44,482 nucleotides of DNA from Verrucomicrobiota bacterium (GCA_003402735.1 QQNE01000029.1:1-44482); one strand, 5' to 3'; positions 1 through 8,544 are shown, counted from the first letter of the stretch. Made by a program: numbers and translations. Notes: generated from the sequence alone by a model not told the origin.

Positions 1-1545
1 ACCACGCTTCGCGTCCCCTTTGCAGGCTCGAACGTCCGGTTTCAATGGTTTCGCGATGGGCTCCCCCTTGCGGACACTATTCTCCGCAGCGGCAGCCGGG
101 CCGCGCAACTCCTGATCCGGAAGTTCTCTGCGGCCGACGTCGGAACCTACACGTGCGAGGTTCAAGCCTTTGGAGATCGGGAGGTGGTCGGAGACTGCAA
201 AGTGCGGTTGATGCAGGTCCCGACGGTGGTAAGTCCACCGCCACGGGCCGGGATCATCGGATCGATGCGATGGCAGCTCTCTTCGAGCGAAGTGCGGACC
301 AGCTTCAGCGTTAAGGGGCTGCCGAAGGGGCTGAAATATGACCCCGGGAAGCGATTGATCTACGGAACCCCCTCAGGGGCAGGCACCTATCCGATCTGGA
401 TCACGCCCTCCAACCCGGCGGGCAGCGGGCTGGTCCAGAAATATTTCCTTTCCGTGGAGCTTCCGGACCCGGCGTTTCGGGGAGAATGGGTCGGCTTGGC
501 GGACCGTTCCGCGGCGGTGAACGGAATGCTGGGCGGCGCAGTGCGGATGACGGTGACCTCCACCGGTTCAGTCTCGGGATGGTTTCGCAATGGGGGGACG
601 GACTACCGCTTTTCCGGGCGTCTGACTGGGGTTCCGGGGGGCGATGCTTCGTTCCGAACGGTGATCGACCGCGGTCCACTCCTTCCGTTGGTGCTCTACT
701 TCACCTTTCCTCGCGGTGGCGACGTGGTCACGGGGAGGGTCACGATGGGCGGGAATGAGGCCAGGGTTTTGGCGCGACGTGGAACGGTGCCGGGGCCGGG
801 CACCGCGAAATCCGGAAGCACGCTGCAATGTCTGTTCCGCTTGGCGGACGACAAAAAGATCGGCAATTTGGCGGTGCCGCAAGGAACCGGATGGATGCAG
901 ATCCGGCGCACGGTGGGGCCGGCCTCCGTCGCACTGGCCGCCTCAGGTTGTCTTGCCGACGGAACGCCCATCAGCTTCACGGTGCCGGAGTGTGAGGGAG
1001 GCGACTTTCCCATCTTTTCCGTTTACCCGGCCCACAACGGGAGTTTCACTGGTTGGGGAAACCTCTCGGAACCTTCGTTCCAAGGCCAGGCGTTTTCGGG
1101 GAGGTTTCAATGGAGGAAACTGAGGCCATCGGACAGTCTTGACACGAGCTATCGGGCGGGGATCGACCTTCTTGTTGCGGGATCTGGGGCGACGAGGTCC
1201 GCCGTTTCGGACATCTCGGACAGTGCGGAAATCGTCTTTTCCTACGGAGGGTTGACCTGGGGTCAGGAGATCGATCTCAACCAGAGCTACCTCCTCACGC
1301 CAGCGGGGAAAGGCCTTTTCCCCGGTGGCCCGCTCAGCCCGGCGTGGATCTCCATGCAGGTCGATTCGGCGCGCGGGACGTTCACGGGGAACGTTCGGAT
1401 CAAAGAGGGGCTTGTGATCCGGAACTTTGGGTATGACGGAATCTTTGGGGACGGCACTGGCGAAGGCTTTTTTACGCTGCGCCAGTTGCCGGTCCTGGGC
1501 AACTCACCGGTCTTGTCCGGGTCCGTGCAGATCCGCCCACGCTGA
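1..1545 (+). CDS. Secreted Ig-like domain protein, 5' end outside window
   Basis: The reading frame is open from the first base, so the gene starts upstream; an internal ATG at 184 is probably not the real start. The visible N-terminal part is an Ig-like fold: an F-Q-W-F-R-D-G strand, then a D-V-G-T-Y-T-C-E-V strand with the typical Y-x-C. It is followed by a putative-Ig segment with the pattern GLPKGLKYDP...IYGTPSGAGTY, known from He_PIG/cadherin-like modules of large bacterial surface proteins. The remaining roughly 330 residues are rich in G, S and T and look like beta structure, but I recognise no domain there. The protein is probably the C-terminal part of a long exported or surface protein. 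It converges with the ThuA gene, with a gap of 23 bases. Family level is clear; specific function is unknown. Confidence 0.8.
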   Translation, partial: TTLRVPFAGSNVRFQWFRDGLPLADTILRSGSRAAQLLIRKFSAADVGTYTCEVQAFGDREVVGDCKVRLMQVPTVVSPPPRAGIIGSMRWQLSSSEVRTSFSVKGLPKGLKYDPGKRLIYGTPSGAGTYPIWITPSNPAGSGLVQKYFLSVELPDPAFRGEWVGLADRSAAVNGMLGGAVRMTVTSTGSVSGWFRNGGTDYRFSGRLTGVPGGDASFRTVIDRGPLLPLVLYFTFPRGGDVVTGRVTMGGNEARVLARRGTVPGPGTAKSGSTLQCLFRLADDKKIGNLAVPQGTGWMQIRRTVGPASVALAASGCLADGTPISFTVPECEGGDFPIFSVYPAHNGSFTGWGNLSEPSFQGQAFSGRFQWRKLRPSDSLDTSYRAGIDLLVAGSGATRSAVSDISDSAEIVFSYGGLTWGQEIDLNQSYLLTPAGKGLFPGGPLSPAWISMQVDSARGTFTGNVRIKEGLVIRNFGYDGIFGDGTGEGFFTLRQLPVLGNSPVLSGSVQIRPR

Positions 1546-1568
1546 CGGTTTCTGGGTGGAGAGTCCGG

Positions 1569-2567
1569 TCATTTGGAGGGGGGCTGGTCGGGTGCCAGGG
1601 CCGGGGTGAGGGAGGATGCCTTGGCGGTGGGGGTTGCCTCCGCGCTGAGATCGCCCAGGGCGTATTGGATGCCGTCGAGGAAATGTTTGAGCATCGGCTT
1701 GGAAGAAAAGGTGGATTCGTTGTGGCCGAAGTTTGAGTAAAAGACGCGGCCACCGCCGTATTCGCGGATCCAGGAGACAGGCACTTCACGCTTGGCGGCC
1801 TCTTCGGCGCTGGCAGCCTCCGCCGGTTTGTCCTTTCTGGGTTGCAGCAACGGCGCCTGGTTCTGCGCTTTGCTGAAATCCAGGCTCACGAGGATGCGCA
1901 GGTTGTCCTTGCCCTGGTAGGTGGCGGGATTGTATTGATAGATCTCGTCCTTGTGCCAAAAACCCTTGCCGGAAAAGGCTTGGTTGATGGGGTGGCCGGT
2001 GTCATCGACCCTGAAAGCCCAGGTTCCGCCGGCACCCCAGGGGTGACCGTTGAAGATGCCGCCGATCATGGCGAGGGCCTCGGGCCAGTTGTCGAAGTTA
2101 TCGCTCGCAGCGTGGATTCCCGCGATTCCCTTGCCGGCGGCCACGAAATCCATGATGGCCTTGCGGTGATCGGCGTTCGGGAACTTGAGGCGAGTGGTGC
2201 TGTTGAAGAGGATCAAATCGTAGTGAGCGAGATTGGCTGGGGTGAAGACGCTGTAGTCGTCTGCCAGGGTCGCGGTGTAAGCCCCGGTTTTTTGGCCCAT
2301 GGTCTCCAGGGCAAAATTGCCGGTGGGGATGGAAGTGTGGATGAACCCTTCGCAGAGCCAGAAAACGAGGATCTTGCGCGGCGCCTTGGGCGGAATGGCG
2401 GGGGCTTCCGGGATGGCGTCGATCACGGCCTGTTTCTCGGACTCGGTGAGGGGTTTGAGCCGGGCCGCCTTTTTCTCCTCCCAGGTTTGGGCTTGAGCGT
2501 GATTCGCTGCCAACATCAGGGAAAGGGCGGTGGCGGTGATCCAAAAGCGGTCTGTCAGGGTCCTCAT
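1569..2567 (-). CDS. ThuA-like domain protein, exported
   Basis: The 332-residue protein starts MRTLTDRFW and has a signal peptide ending near AANHAQAQ. The start is the ATG at 2567, with an AAAGGA sequence just upstream; an open frame continues further upstream but overlaps the divergent transporter gene and looks non-coding. After the signal comes a ThuA-like (trehalose utilisation, glutamine-amidotransferase-like) fold: a K-I-L-V-F strand, then HTSIPTGN, a LFNSTTRL segment, GKGIAGIHAASD (where class I amidotransferases have the nucleophile region) and a late FYSNFGHNES block. ThuA-like proteins are abundant in Verrucomicrobiota and Planctomycetota beside sugar catabolism genes, and their reaction is mostly unproven. 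It is divergent from the MFS transporter and sulfatase, which suggests carbohydrate use. The C-terminal 25 residues are low-complexity. Confidence 0.85.
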   Translation of the reverse strand: MRTLTDRFWITATALSLMLAANHAQAQTWEEKKAARLKPLTESEKQAVIDAIPEAPAIPPKAPRKILVFWLCEGFIHTSIPTGNFALETMGQKTGAYTATLADDYSVFTPANLAHYDLILFNSTTRLKFPNADHRKAIMDFVAAGKGIAGIHAASDNFDNWPEALAMIGGIFNGHPWGAGGTWAFRVDDTGHPINQAFSGKGFWHKDEIYQYNPATYQGKDNLRILVSLDFSKAQNQAPLLQPRKDKPAEAASAEEAAKREVPVSWIREYGGGRVFYSNFGHNESTFSSKPMLKHFLDGIQYALGDLSAEATPTAKASSLTPALAPDQPPSK

Positions 2568-2684
2568 CACGGGTCCTTTCCCGCAAAGCACTCGAATTGG
2601 AACTGAGGTCCGCAGAATGCGTGCTTGCCCCGAGCTTCGCCCGCTGATAGGAGGACTGCCGCCGCGGCATCGCTGCGAACGACT

Positions 2685-3983
2685 ATGAATCAACTCCTCT
2701 CCGAAGCCAGGGCCACCCGAATCCGTGACGGCGTTCTCTGGTTTGCCATCACCCTGGCCATCATCACTTACATCGACCGCGTCTGCATTTCTCAGGCGGC
2801 GCCGATCATGCAAAAGGAACTCGGCCTGACGAAGATTCAGATGGGCTATGCGTTCACGGCCTTTGGCTGGGCCTATGCCCTCTTTGAGATCCCTGGGGGC
2901 TGGCTCGGCGACCGCATCGGGCCGCGGCGCGTGTTGATGCGGGTGGTCAGCATGTGGTCCATCTTCACGGTCGCCACCGGTTGGGCTTGGAATTTGGTTT
3001 CGTTGGTGGTGTTCCGCTTTCTGTTCGGGGTCGGCGAGGCCGGATGCTTTCCGAACATCGCCAAGGCGTTCACCAACTGGTTCCCGGTGGCGGAGCGAGT
3101 CAAGGCGCAAGGGATGCTGTGGTTGAGCGCGCGTTGGGGTGGTGCCTTTACTCCGCTGGTGGTGGGCTGGATGCTGGCGTCAGGGGGCGAGGGAAACTTC
3201 GGGTTGGGGCTCCACTTCAAGTGGGTGTTCTTGCTTTTCGGCCTGTGCGGGATTGTCTGGGCGGTTCTGTTCTTTGCCTGGTTTCGGGATCATCCGGAGG
3301 ATCATCCCCGGGTGAATGCGGCGGAGGTCGCGGAGATTGGGGCGACCGGCAGGGGTGAGCGCCACGCGATGCCTTGGGGCAAGCTGATCGCCTCGCGGAC
3401 CGTGTGGATGTTGTGGGCCCAGTATTTCTTCATGTCCTACTCGTGGTATTTCTACATCACCTGGTTTCCCACCTATCTGAAAGAGAATTTCGCCGGTTTG
3501 GGGGAGTTGCAGCGCGCCCTGCTGGCCTGTGTTCCGCTGTTCTTTGGCGGCATCGGCTCCCTGGTGTGTGGCCTTTGTTCTGGAGCGATCGAACGGAAAC
3601 TGGGCGGCACGGCCGTGACGCGCCGGGTTCTGGGTGGCTGCGGCATGGCGGCGGCTGGCTTGATGTTGTTGCTTTCCCTTCGCCTGGAGATCCCAGTGGC
3701 ATCGGTTCTGGCGATCGGGATGGCAGCTTTGTTCAGCGATCTGTCCCTGCCCGGTTCCTGGGGAGCCTGCATGGACGTGGGAGGGCGGCACACCGGTGCG
3801 CTCTCCGGCAGCATGAACATGATCGGGAATGCGGGGGGGGCGGTGGCTCCGATGGCTGTTCCGCTGATCCTCAAGGCAACCGGAGAAAATTGGAGTGTGA
3901 ACATCGCGCTGTTTGCAGTGAGTTACTTTCTGGGCGCGCTCTGCTGGATCTTCATCAACTCGGATGAAAGGCTTCATGAATAA
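2685..3983 (+). CDS. MFS transporter, anion:cation symporter (ACS) type
   Basis: This is a 432-residue, 12-helix major facilitator protein. The loop between helices 2 and 3 carries the MFS signature GWLGDRIGPRRVL (about residues 70-82), and the first helix has ITYIDRVCIS, which is typical of the ACS family that moves sugar acids such as galactonate, glucarate or hexuronates with protons. The substrate cannot be read from the sequence. I chose the ATG at 2685 because it gives a standard cytoplasmic N-terminus; a TTG at 2625 would add 20 residues without similarity to the family, and a GGAGG lies too far upstream to decide. The stop overlaps the sulfatase start by 8 bases, so the two are probably translationally coupled. 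That pairing suggests import of a sugar released by desulfation. Confidence 0.9.
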   Translation: MNQLLSEARATRIRDGVLWFAITLAIITYIDRVCISQAAPIMQKELGLTKIQMGYAFTAFGWAYALFEIPGGWLGDRIGPRRVLMRVVSMWSIFTVATGWAWNLVSLVVFRFLFGVGEAGCFPNIAKAFTNWFPVAERVKAQGMLWLSARWGGAFTPLVVGWMLASGGEGNFGLGLHFKWVFLLFGLCGIVWAVLFFAWFRDHPEDHPRVNAAEVAEIGATGRGERHAMPWGKLIASRTVWMLWAQYFFMSYSWYFYITWFPTYLKENFAGLGELQRALLACVPLFFGGIGSLVCGLCSGAIERKLGGTAVTRRVLGGCGMAAAGLMLLLSLRLEIPVASVLAIGMAALFSDLSLPGSWGACMDVGGRHTGALSGSMNMIGNAGGAVAPMAVPLILKATGENWSVNIALFAVSYFLGALCWIFINSDERLHE

Positions 3984-5442
3984 TCGCCTGCTCCTCCTCT
4001 TTGGCTGGCTCTGTTGCCAGGGTTTGGCCGCGGCCGGGACCGATCGGCCCAACATCATTTTGATCTTGGCAGATGATCTCGGATTTGCGGACCTGGGATG
4101 TCAGGGGGCGCTCGGAGTGAGGACACCGAACCTGGATCGGTTGGCGCGTGAGGGGACCCGGTTCACCAGTTATTCTGTATCTCAGGCAGTGTGCACCGCG
4201 AGCCGGGCCTCCCTCTTGAGCGGTTGTTATGCCAACCGGATCGGCATGCAGGGAGCGCTCAATCACACGAGCCGCATCGGGATTCACCCGGAGGAATGGC
4301 TGCTCCCCGAAATGCTCAAGGAGCGCGGCTATGCCACGGCGTGCGTCGGCAAATGGCATCTCGGAACTCTCACAGAGTTCAACCCCTTGCGGAACGGATT
4401 CGATGAGTGGTTGGGGCTGCCCTATTCGAACGACAATTCAAAATATCATCCGGTCCTGGCGGCGGAGATGCCATCCTTGCCCCTGTCCGATGGCGACAGG
4501 GTTCTTGAACTGGACCCGGACCAGAGCCAGTTCACCAAGCGTTTCACCGAGCGTGCCATCTCCTTTGTGGAGGGGCATCGTGAGGGCCCGTTTTTTCTCT
4601 ATCTTCCCCACGTCATGCCTCACGTTCCCATCTTCGCTTCGGACGCCTTCAAGGGGCGTTCCGGGCGCGGGTTGTATGGGGACGTGGTCGAAGAGTTGGA
4701 TTGGTCGGTCGGTCAAATCCTCGGCGCGGTCGATCGGCTCCAGATCGCGGCGGAGACCCTGGTGATTTTCTCCTCGGACAACGGTGCTTGGCTCAGTTAT
4801 GGGGATCATGCCGGCTCGAACCATCCGTTTCGTGAGGGCAAACTGACCTGTTTCGAAGGGGGCGTGCGGGTCCCGCTGCTCGTGCGATGGCCGGGGAAGG
4901 TTCCCGCCGGACGGGTCTGCGACGTTCCCTTTCTGGCGATCGACTGGCTGCCGACCCTGACGGAAATCGTGGGAGGTCGAGGCGCTGCCCGCAAAATCGA
5001 TGGGACCAGCATCGTTTCGCTCCTGCTGGGCACCTCCGAAGCCGAACCTCACGAGGCGCTGTTTTATTACGCCGGAGAGGAGTTGCACGCGGTGCGCAGC
5101 GGGAAATACAAACTGCACTTCCCCCATCCGTATCTCACCACTGCCGGGGAACCCGGGCGTGGGGGCAAGCCCTCCGAATGGGGGCGGGCCAAGCCGACGG
5201 CCATCACCGATTCGAGCATGAGCGCCATCGCGAGTCGGCACGGGCAAAGGGTCGCGAACATCGGGCAATCCCTGTTCGATCTTGAGGCGGATCCGGGTGA
5301 GACCCGGGATGTGGCGGCGAGTCATCCTGAAGTCGTGGCGCGCTTGGGAAACTTGGCGGAGCGCATCCGGGCTGAGCTCGGGGATTCCCTGACCGGAATC
5401 AAGGGAACGGGTCGGCGAGACGCGGCCACAAAGTCATTTTGA
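3976..5442 (+). CDS. Sulfatase, formylglycine type (exported)
   Basis: The 488-residue protein hydrolyses sulfate esters, probably of a polysaccharide, in the periplasm. The start at 3976 gives MNNRLLLLFGWLCCQG, a signal peptide, and has AAAGG four bases upstream; an ATG at 3964 would add four residues. After the signal comes RPNIILILADDLGFADLG, with the metal-binding Asp pair at residues 33-34, then the sulfatase signature C73-T-A-S-R, in which the Cys is converted to formylglycine. The Ala instead of Pro is an accepted variant. VGKWHLG and a late SSDNGAW metal site are also present. No sulfatase-maturating enzyme is encoded in the window. It overlaps the MFS gene by 8 bases and is followed 30 bases later by the SGNH gene, so it is part of a plus-strand operon. 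Confidence 0.93.
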   Translation: MNNRLLLLFGWLCCQGLAAAGTDRPNIILILADDLGFADLGCQGALGVRTPNLDRLAREGTRFTSYSVSQAVCTASRASLLSGCYANRIGMQGALNHTSRIGIHPEEWLLPEMLKERGYATACVGKWHLGTLTEFNPLRNGFDEWLGLPYSNDNSKYHPVLAAEMPSLPLSDGDRVLELDPDQSQFTKRFTERAISFVEGHREGPFFLYLPHVMPHVPIFASDAFKGRSGRGLYGDVVEELDWSVGQILGAVDRLQIAAETLVIFSSDNGAWLSYGDHAGSNHPFREGKLTCFEGGVRVPLLVRWPGKVPAGRVCDVPFLAIDWLPTLTEIVGGRGAARKIDGTSIVSLLLGTSEAEPHEALFYYAGEELHAVRSGKYKLHFPHPYLTTAGEPGRGGKPSEWGRAKPTAITDSSMSAIASRHGQRVANIGQSLFDLEADPGETRDVAASHPEVVARLGNLAERIRAELGDSLTGIKGTGRRDAATKSF

Positions 5443-5472
5443 CATGGGTCTTTTCTTGTGGGAGAGGCGGGG

Positions 5473-6594
5473 GTGCGTTCGTTCGGGCAATTCTTGGCTG
5501 CTATGATCGTGGCGGTCGCGCTGCCCGCATGGATGTGCCGCAATTTCGATGAGACGGAGGACTTGGTCGGCGCGGAGAAGGGCTACGACGTCCGGGGAAC
5601 CATCGGGAGGCTGGAACAGGCAAAACCGCAATGGGTTCTCATCGGCAACTCGATGCTCTACACCCGTTTGACCGAGGGAAAGCTGACGGAGGTGAGCGGG
5701 GTGAAATCGAGTTTGCTGGCCCGCGGGCGGAGCCAGTCCGCGATGTGGTTGCTTTTCTTGAAAAATGTTCTGCTGCAGTCAAAGGCTCGCCCGGCTGTCG
5801 TGACGATTTTCTTCCGCGACACGGACCTGACCTGGCCGGACTTCCGGGTGACGGGTGGGAATGAGAGGGCCATCGCGGATCTAAGAGGGCCAGAGCAGCC
5901 CGAGTGGGTCCAGGTCCTCGGGCGCAAGGATCAGTCCAAAGGGGAACCGTTGCACGGCCTTCCGAACCAAGCCTCCGGGTTCCTCCGTTGGTTGTTCCCC
6001 ACCGATCGGTTGCGGGCAGCGGCGCAGCGTCAAATTCAGGAGCGGGCGTTTCGGGCGACCCGGGTCGGAACTCGTGCGAACTCCAGCGTCCGCCGGGCGG
6101 AGTTGAACGATCGATTTTCGTTGTCGCATTTGCGCTCGGATCTCGGTTCGGACGCAGCGCCGATTAGAGTGGGGTGGGAGATGGCCAAAGTGGGGGCGGA
6201 GACAATCGACATGGGCTTTTATGAAGACGGCCCCGTGAGGTTCGATTCGTCTCCGGGCGCGTCGTTTCTGCCGCACCTGGTCGCCCTGGCAAAGCAGCAC
6301 CAGCTGCAGTTGCACTTTCACCGCATCAAGCGCAGGCCGGCGGCGAATCACAGCCGTCCAGATGGACAAGTGATGACGGCTTACATGACCGAATTGTCTG
6401 CCTATCTTCGGGAGCAGGGTTGCCTCTTCACCGATGAGAGCGGGGATCCCGCGCTGACGCTCGATATGTATGTCGACGGCGATCACCTGTCCAGCAAGGA
6501 GGATGTCCAGGCCCGCTACCATCGGCTTTTCTGGGAGCGGGTCCGCCCACAGCTTGCGCCGCATTTCAACAGCGCCGGAGGGAATCGACACTGA
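5473..6594 (+). CDS. SGNH-fold protein paired with an MBOAT acyltransferase (DltD/AlgJ-like role)
   Basis: The 373-residue protein has one N-terminal hydrophobic segment (MRSFGQFLAAMIVAVALPAW) and is probably anchored in the inner membrane facing the periplasm. I chose the GTG at 5473 because GGAGAGG lies five bases upstream; a GTG at 5458 has no such site. The motif VLIGNSML (Ser60) fits block I of SGNH hydrolases, and D335-G-D-H338 near the C-terminus fits the DxxH block that supplies the other catalytic residues. Its stop overlaps the start of the MBOAT gene in TGATG. Pairs of an SGNH protein and an MBOAT protein acylate cell-surface polymers (AlgJ/AlgI, DltD/DltB), so this protein probably helps transfer an acyl group to an extracellular polysaccharide. 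Overall similarity to named families is weak. Confidence 0.72.
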   Translation: MRSFGQFLAAMIVAVALPAWMCRNFDETEDLVGAEKGYDVRGTIGRLEQAKPQWVLIGNSMLYTRLTEGKLTEVSGVKSSLLARGRSQSAMWLLFLKNVLLQSKARPAVVTIFFRDTDLTWPDFRVTGGNERAIADLRGPEQPEWVQVLGRKDQSKGEPLHGLPNQASGFLRWLFPTDRLRAAAQRQIQERAFRATRVGTRANSSVRRAELNDRFSLSHLRSDLGSDAAPIRVGWEMAKVGAETIDMGFYEDGPVRFDSSPGASFLPHLVALAKQHQLQLHFHRIKRRPAANHSRPDGQVMTAYMTELSAYLREQGCLFTDESGDPALTLDMYVDGDHLSSKEDVQARYHRLFWERVRPQLAPHFNSAGGNRH

Positions 6595-8036
6595 TGGTCT
6601 TTCAAAGCATCGAGTATGTCCTGTTTTTAGGGGCGGTCCTGGCGGTTTACTTTTGGCTGTCGGCCAAGGGGCAGAATGCGTTTCTGGTGCTGGCGAGCTA
6701 TGTCTTTTATGGATGGGTTCATCCCTGGTATGTTGTCCTGATTGTTTGTGTCACGCTGGTGGATTGGTGTTGCGCCAAGGGGATGGAGGACAGCACGACA
6801 CCGCTTCGCAAAAAGGCCTTCTTTCTCACTGCCCTGACAGTGAATCTGGTGGTCTTGGGCGCTTTCAAATATTTCGGATTTTTTGTCGAAAACGTCACCG
6901 CGCTGCTGTCCGCGATCGGCTTGATGCCTTCGCCGATGCTGCTGAAGATCGCGCTTCCGGCGGGCATCTCCTTTTTCACCTTTCAGAGCGTCTCCTACGC
7001 TGTGGATGTGTTTCAGGGCCGTGCCAAGGCGTGCCGCTCCCTGGTGGATTACGCCGCCTTTGTCTGCTTTTTTCCGCAGCTGGTGGCGGGCCCGATCGAG
7101 CGAGCGGCTCACATGATCCCGCAGTATCAGAAGCGTCGTCTCCTCGACTTCGATCACGTCCGCGACGGGGCGCTGCAGCTTCTCTGGGGATTGTTTCAGA
7201 AGGTGGCGATTGCCGACAACGCCGCTTTGTTGGCGGACCGGGTTTTTTCGCTCGGGGATCCGTCGTTTCCGATTCTGTGGGGAGGCGTGATCGCCTTCGG
7301 GGTGCAGATTTACGCGGACTTCAGTGGTTATACCGCCATGGCGCGAGGATCGGCCCGGCTTTTGGGGATCGAGTTGTGCGCCAACTTCCGTCATCCCTAC
7401 CTCTCGGAGAGTCCGCCAGAGTTTTGGCGACGTTGGCACATGAGTTTGTCGACTTGGTTTCGGGATTACGTCTACATACCGCTGGGAGGATCGAGGATGG
7501 GCGGCTTGTATTGGGCGCGGAACCTGTTCCTCACATTTCTCTTGAGCGGGCTATGGCATGGAGCGGAATGGAATTATGTCATCTGGGGAGCCTATCATGG
7601 ACTGTTGGTGGTGATCTGGCCAGGGCTGGCCTCGCGGTTCGGTTGGTTGACCCCTTCCGCGGAGGGTACTGGATCTTTGGTAGGGGTGGGTCGGATTCTG
7701 CTCACTTTCCTTCTAATGAACCTTGGTTGGCTGTTCTTTCGTGAGCATTCGCTCTCCATGTTGTTGCACGATCTGCAACTGAACCCGATGGCTGCGAGTG
7801 CATCGGAATGGCGCATGGGGGTGGCGCTTGGGGTGGAGGCACTGTTGTATGGTTTCCCCTTGCTGGTAATCCTCCCCTTGTTGGATCGTTTGGGATGGTT
7901 GCAGTCTCGCTGGAAGGAGGGAAGCGCCTCGTGGCGATGGGCGCTGGCCCAAGGACTCGCGGCCGCGGGCTGCATCTACGGGGCGGTCAGCCTGCGATGC
8001 GAAGTCGGCGCGGATTTTATCTATTTCCAGTTCTAG
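6594..8036 (+). CDS. MBOAT family O-acyltransferase (AlgI/DltB-like)
   Basis: This 480-residue integral membrane protein has about a dozen hydrophobic segments. It carries the family blocks FFTFQSVSYAVDVFQGR (about residues 127-143), PQLVAGPIER (161-170), RRWHMSLSTWFRDYVYIPLGG (279-299) and LLSGLWHGAEWNYVIWG, whose His322 is the conserved MBOAT active-site residue. AlgI relatives pass an acyl group, usually acetyl, from the cytoplasm to a periplasmic polymer such as alginate or another exopolysaccharide. The start ATG overlaps the stop of the SGNH gene, so the two are coupled. Polymer and acyl donor are unknown. The neighbouring sulfatase and transporter suggest a connection with surface or environmental polysaccharides. 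Confidence 0.93.
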   Translation: MVFQSIEYVLFLGAVLAVYFWLSAKGQNAFLVLASYVFYGWVHPWYVVLIVCVTLVDWCCAKGMEDSTTPLRKKAFFLTALTVNLVVLGAFKYFGFFVENVTALLSAIGLMPSPMLLKIALPAGISFFTFQSVSYAVDVFQGRAKACRSLVDYAAFVCFFPQLVAGPIERAAHMIPQYQKRRLLDFDHVRDGALQLLWGLFQKVAIADNAALLADRVFSLGDPSFPILWGGVIAFGVQIYADFSGYTAMARGSARLLGIELCANFRHPYLSESPPEFWRRWHMSLSTWFRDYVYIPLGGSRMGGLYWARNLFLTFLLSGLWHGAEWNYVIWGAYHGLLVVIWPGLASRFGWLTPSAEGTGSLVGVGRILLTFLLMNLGWLFFREHSLSMLLHDLQLNPMAASASEWRMGVALGVEALLYGFPLLVILPLLDRLGWLQSRWKEGSASWRWALAQGLAAAGCIYGAVSLRCEVGADFIYFQF

Positions 8037-8037
8037 T

Positions 8038-8076
8038 GGAGCGCAGCCAGCCGAACCAGAGGGCAGCTCGCGCTCC
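8038..8076 (+). terminator. Imperfect hairpin after the MBOAT gene
   Basis: GGAGCGC at 8038-8044 and GCGCTCC at 8070-8076 are perfect inverted arms starting one base after the stop codon. The loop is long (25 bases) and only a weak T-containing stretch follows. It may be a terminator or a 3'-end stabilising hairpin. Confidence 0.3.
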
Positions 8077-8119
8077 TTCCTGACGGTAGCCCGCTCTGGG
8101 AGATTTGGTCAGTGTCGAT

Positions 8120-8137
8120 CTGGCAGGATCCTGCCAG
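8120..8137. terminator. 18-bp perfect palindrome between convergent genes
   Basis: CTGGCAGGATCCTGCCAG reads the same on both strands. As RNA it folds to a 7-bp stem with a GATC loop in either direction. It lies between the MBOAT stop and the stop of the convergent lipoprotein gene, so a bidirectional terminator is the simplest reading. It lacks a T-run, and a protein-binding site cannot be excluded. Confidence 0.45.
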
Positions 8138-8140
8138 GGA

Positions 8141-8434
8141 TCACTCGGGAATGTTGGCCAACTCGGTGGTGTCACCCCACTGGACCAAACGTCCCTCACG
8201 GAAATAGACGAGGAGGTCGCCATCCTCATCATCCTTGTAGCGGACGACCTCGATCTTGCCCTGTATGGTGCTATCGCGAGCGCCGACGGTCTGGAAATCC
8301 TTGCCGAGAACCTTGATCACCTGTTCCTTGGACATGCCGAGGGACAACTGCTGGGTCTTGTCCGACATCGTGCTGCAGGCCGAGAGGAGAGCAGCGGCGG
8401 AGAGGCTGACGAGGGCGAGGTTCAGAGAGGACAT
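8141..8434 (-). CDS. Small lipoprotein, SmpA/OmlA (BamE)-like fold
   Basis: The 97-residue protein starts MSSLNLALVSLSAAALLSACS; LSAC is a lipobox with Cys20 as the lipidated residue. The mature part contains LSLGMSKEQVIKVLG, the helix pattern of SmpA/OmlA/BamE-like domains (short turn, helix, then beta strands such as KIEVVRYKD and LLVYFREGRLVQWG). The similarity is at fold level only, so a role in outer-membrane assembly is possible but not shown. I chose the ATG at 8434; a TTG at 8473 would put 13 extra residues before the signal peptide. There is no clear Shine-Dalgarno sequence, and a putative -10 box lies only about 8 bases upstream, so the message could be leaderless. It is divergent from dinB. 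Confidence 0.75.
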   Translation of the reverse strand: MSSLNLALVSLSAAALLSACSTMSDKTQQLSLGMSKEQVIKVLGKDFQTVGARDSTIQGKIEVVRYKDDEDGDLLVYFREGRLVQWGDTTELANIPE

Positions 8435-8441
8435 GGGGGGC

Positions 8442-8469
8442 ACTCTAGGAAGCAAACATTTAAAATCAA
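8442..8469 (-). promoter_or_regulatory. Putative promoter for the small lipoprotein gene
   Basis: On the minus strand, TTGATT (8464-8469) and TAGAGT (8442-8447) are separated by 16 bases, a fair match to -35 and -10 boxes. The expected transcription start would be at about 8435, directly before the ATG at 8434, implying a leaderless or nearly leaderless message. This is based on consensus matching only. Confidence 0.35.
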
Positions 8470-8485
8470 GCAAGGAAACTTGCTT
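8468..8485. promoter_or_regulatory. 7-bp inverted repeat with GAAA loop in the lipoprotein/dinB intergenic region
   Basis: AAGCAAG, GAAA, CTTGCTT is a perfect hairpin that touches the putative -35 box of the lipoprotein gene and lies 59 bases upstream of dinB. It may be an operator or a small RNA-level hairpin. It does not match the LexA-type motifs I know. Confidence 0.35.
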
Positions 8486-8544
8486 TTGCGTGAGGATGTT
8501 TTTGGAATGCCGAGCCGCAAGCTCTGATGTAAGGTGGCGTCGGC

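Noticed and set aside
8500-8544. LexA-type SOS box upstream of dinB
   Set aside because: TGTTTTTGGAATG superficially resembles TGTTC-N4-GAACA, but the arms do not match, so I do not call it.
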